DNA of 64,000 nucleotides from Candidatus Sacchlamyda saccharinae (lineage in GTDB: Bacteria > Chlamydiota > Chlamydiia > Chlamydiales > Rhabdochlamydiaceae), in the NCBI GenBank assembly GCA_030408505.1, contig JAUHQI010000004.1, positions 372,001-436,000 on the forward strand, read 5' to 3'. Shown piece after piece: positions 61,728-64,000 of the stretch. A program made the position numbers and the translations under genes. The notes below the pieces were generated by a model, which was given only the letters and a program-made list of their open reading frames with translations, had not been told where the DNA came from and did no database searches. Within the stretch, counting starts at the first letter, position 1; the number at the start of each line of letters is the position of its first letter.

Positions 61728-64000
61728 TTTTAAATCGTATGTGGGGGTAAGTTTTCGTTAGATCAAAATCTTTTCTTGAACAATATATATGGGTTTCTTC
61801 TTTACAGTCAATATCGCAACAAGAAATATGAAACAGGTGGCTTTGGTCGTGAATATCGAGGGGAAACGATTGTTTTGGAGAGTCGAAGTGGTGGAAGATC
61901 TTGTAATCATTTTGCATAGCGAAAACAGAGAATATCGTTTGATCGTGGCGAGCAGTTCCAAATCCTCCAGGAGCTGAGCCATTGTCAATAAAAGCCTTTA
62001 GGTCACAGGAAACTTCATAGGCTGGAAGAACAAAGGCCTCTTTGATTTTTGGGGTGATCCCCATCAACCCCGATTCAACGCCATAGGCGGTTTCATCCAG
62101 AATCCAGCCATTTTGAGGAGAATCCAGCTGAAAGCGTTCGATCACATAGTCGGTGACCATCCTATTGAAGTTCCAATCGGAGCCATTATGAAAAAAGTAG
62201 CCATGCTCACGCAAGTAATTGAATAGAGGATCGATGGGGAGAAAGAGGGTGGTCCCCGCATCGATCCACAGAAAGTCTGGAAAAAGCTCTAAACCCTGCT
62301 TCAAACAAACGGGTTTCCAGGCATACCACCCAGGTACCTGCTTTCCCCAATAGGTTGTCCGAAATGGCTTCAGCAAGTCCTTATGAATCATTTCAACCGG
62401 ATAGACGGCAACCTTTTCAACAGTTTTTAAAAATGATAGCTGGTCTGCTTTCAAGCCCAAATCAAAGACTGCAACCTCGCCTAATGAATCAAAGTGGTGC
62501 TTGTGAATGCTCCCTATGAGGTTCAACAAGGGATAAAAATAGTCGGCATTGGCTCCAGTACAAAAGTAATAGGGCGTTTTCTCTTCAAGAAGATCAGCCG
62601 AGATTTTTCGGACAAAAGCTTCAATGGAATAGAGAGAGGCTTTCGTAGATCTTAAGAAGTACTGTATGTTTTCGATATACGATTGATACTCTTCTTCTGT
62701 CATCGCCACTAGGTAGTCATAGAGCATTTGATCATTTTCAAAGCGACTCCGGTCAATATAACAATTTTCTGGGACATAATCTCCTATGTTGGGGGCTCCG
62801 AGGTAGATGGGGACAGCCCCTGCCTGAAACACATCGAAGATTTTTTCTGTTACATATCCTGTGACACCTTTGATGTTTTCATAGCAGACACAAAATTTGT
62901 AGTTTTTGATGGTGTCCACTTTCTTATCGACAAGCCCTTGGTAACAAGAATACTCGGTGTGGGTCCACCCCCTCCCAAATAGAGAAAATTCCCCTGGGCA
63001 ATTTTGGTCAAAAAAGTGGTAAAGCTTCTTCCGCTCCGAGTAAAGTTCGTCGGGGTGGGCAGACCCTTTATTGCAAGAGATTGCGCAGCAGAGATTTTTT
63101 TGATCAAAGGGGACCAGGTCCTCGATCATCTGGCTGAGACGAGGATAGTAAAATTTGAAGTATTTTTCGTTATCGACAAGGGAGTCGTCCCAGGTATAAA
63201 TTTTATGAAAGAATTGGTGCACATCTTTTGCATAATTACTTGGAGCAGTGGATATCGGCTCCCATAGGAAAAGGATCCTCGATTCATAAGGATACTCTAA
63301 AAGATCACGCAGCTCTTCCTCAGTGGGCACTTCAAAGCAGATGAGAGCATGTGGGTCGACAATCCCTTTGAAAGAGTCCACTTGGTGCAAGTGGTAATCT
63401 TGTTCTGCCAGTGTGTCTCGCAACGCGATCAGCGGTGCTAGGGAGTCATCACGGTCATATAAAGGGTCCCCTTTTGCAAACAGATCTCCCCATTGCCCTT
63501 TAGAAATATAGATATGCTTCTGGAGCTCTTGCAGGTTGTATGTTGCAACTGGTTGGTATTTTGCTCTCGAGCGGATCTCTAAGTCCATACCCAACTGGTA
63601 ATCGCGACTGATTTTGTCGTCATTGATTGAACTTGTCCGATTGTAGATGTACAGAAGATCTGGAACAAAGCTATGGTGCCATCCTGCCATTTCAACCATG
63701 GGCATCATGATAGCAACATCTGCTGTCATCTGAAAAAAATTCCCTTGATACAGCAGATCTTTTACATCTATTTGCTGAAAAAGCCCGGCATAGAAAGTGC
63801 GCAGTTGGGAAGTGACCCACTTATATTCTCGGATCGAATTCCCAATAACAACTTCTTCGGGCAGCTCTTCACAATGGCCGGGAATTAAGGGGGAATTTCC
63901 TCCCAAATACCAGGCGTATTGCCCATAGGTGAGCCAGACGTTGGGATTTTCGTACTCGCAGTTGAGCCGCTTTAGCACTTCATCATGAGCAAACCAATCG
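61669..64000 (-). CDS. Multidomain glycosyltransferase with GT10 fucosyltransferase-like domain (cut by window edge)
   Basis: At least 776 codons; the frame is open to the right edge, so the start is outside. The N-terminal part continues a GT2-like domain (WFAHDEVLKRL, then VWLTYGQYAW). Residues about 260-455 of the visible part match GT10 alpha-1,3-fucosyltransferases (KFCVCYENIKGV, GYVTEKIFDVFQAGAVPIYLGAP, IDRSRF). The C-terminal third is a further glycosyltransferase-like region (DFLWIDAGTTLFLPID). No transmembrane helix is visible. The 3' end overlaps the next gene. Three transferase modules in one chain suggest ordered assembly of one glycan (inference). Confidence 0.85.
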   Translation of the reverse strand, partial: DWFAHDEVLKRLNCEYENPNVWLTYGQYAWYLGGNSPLIPGHCEELPEEVVIGNSIREYKWVTSQLRTFYAGLFQQIDVKDLLYQGNFFQMTADVAIMMPMVEMAGWHHSFVPDLLYIYNRTSSINDDKISRDYQLGMDLEIRSRAKYQPVATYNLQELQKHIYISKGQWGDLFAKGDPLYDRDDSLAPLIALRDTLAEQDYHLHQVDSFKGIVDPHALICFEVPTEEELRDLLEYPYESRILFLWEPISTAPSNYAKDVHQFFHKIYTWDDSLVDNEKYFKFYYPRLSQMIEDLVPFDQKNLCCAISCNKGSAHPDELYSERKKLYHFFDQNCPGEFSLFGRGWTHTEYSCYQGLVDKKVDTIKNYKFCVCYENIKGVTGYVTEKIFDVFQAGAVPIYLGAPNIGDYVPENCYIDRSRFENDQMLYDYLVAMTEEEYQSYIENIQYFLRSTKASLYSIEAFVRKISADLLEEKTPYYFCTGANADYFYPLLNLIGSIHKHHFDSLGEVAVFDLGLKADQLSFLKTVEKVAVYPVEMIHKDLLKPFRTTYWGKQVPGWYAWKPVCLKQGLELFPDFLWIDAGTTLFLPIDPLFNYLREHGYFFHNGSDWNFNRMVTDYVIERFQLDSPQNGWILDETAYGVESGLMGITPKIKEAFVLPAYEVSCDLKAFIDNGSAPGGFGTARHDQTIFSVFAMQNDYKIFHHFDSPKQSFPLDIHDQSHLFHISCCDIDCKEETHIYCSRKDFDLTKTYPHIRFKNENTSTPASSPHIVDRNDP

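Overview
The window looks like chromosome of an environmental chlamydia (Chlamydiales; Simkania, Waddlia or Parachlamydia-like). This rests on gene content and gene order, not on a database search. The markers are a double-length UvrA (1864 aa) divergent from pyruvate kinase, a PknD-type kinase close to valS, dacA-ybbR followed by a lauroyl acyltransferase, infC-rpmI-rplT-pheS, murB next to nusB, and a tRNA gene with no encoded CCA. Coding strands are mostly C-rich.

Layout. 1-832: 5' part of a P-type cation ATPase. 833-1476: no intact gene, but a long wobble-paired hairpin, tRNA-Ser debris and GCGNAGC mini-hairpins. 1477-4966: a methyltransferase, an AAA/DUF4143 ATPase and two small membrane proteins. 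5019-10057 (minus): tRNA-Val, a ThrRS-like protein without catalytic motifs in the thrS position, infC, rpmI, rplT, a terminator, pheS and an ABC-F protein. 10097-14354: MnmM-like methylase, coiled-coil protein, folC, PHP phosphoesterase, murB. 14320-21051: an RHS polymorphic-toxin locus between murB and nusB. It is bounded by duplicated nusB/murB-junction DNA, and the RHS frame is split at an in-phase A AAA AAG slippery heptamer. 21149-22832: a nonsense-interrupted gene, dps and a DnaQ-like exonuclease. 22882-27838: dacA-ybbR-glycosyltransferase-lpxL-rsmE operon (c-di-AMP, envelope, rRNA methylation). 27948-29079: two lineage-specific small proteins with clear promoters. 29069-36905: pyk, uvrA, a membrane protein. 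36973-48801: TPR-like proteins, a secreted protein, trpS, pknD, a putative effector, valS, and an OGFr-domain protein with a decayed second copy. 48798-51024: osmoprotectant ABC transporter. 51049-56206: DAHP synthase, lipoprotein, Nudix, hydrolase, msrB, EamA transporter, a 165-bp imperfect palindrome, VKOR-like and SPW-like membrane proteins. 56209-58821: a complete Ca2+-type P-ATPase paralogous to the one at the left edge. 59156-64000: three overlapping genes for multidomain glycosyltransferases/methyltransferases, the last cut by the right edge.

How it fits together. Much of the window is housekeeping (translation, cell wall and lipid A, c-di-AMP, DNA repair). Into it are set accessory pieces typical of intracellular bacteria: an RHS toxin with a possible immunity partner, eukaryotic-like or effector-like proteins, and a glycan-modifying cluster whose enzymes carry signal peptides. 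The strongest candidates for something new are the RHS locus, with a possible programmed -1 frameshift and its duplicated nusB borders, and the ThrRS-like protein whose start codon directly abuts the 3' end of tRNA-Val.
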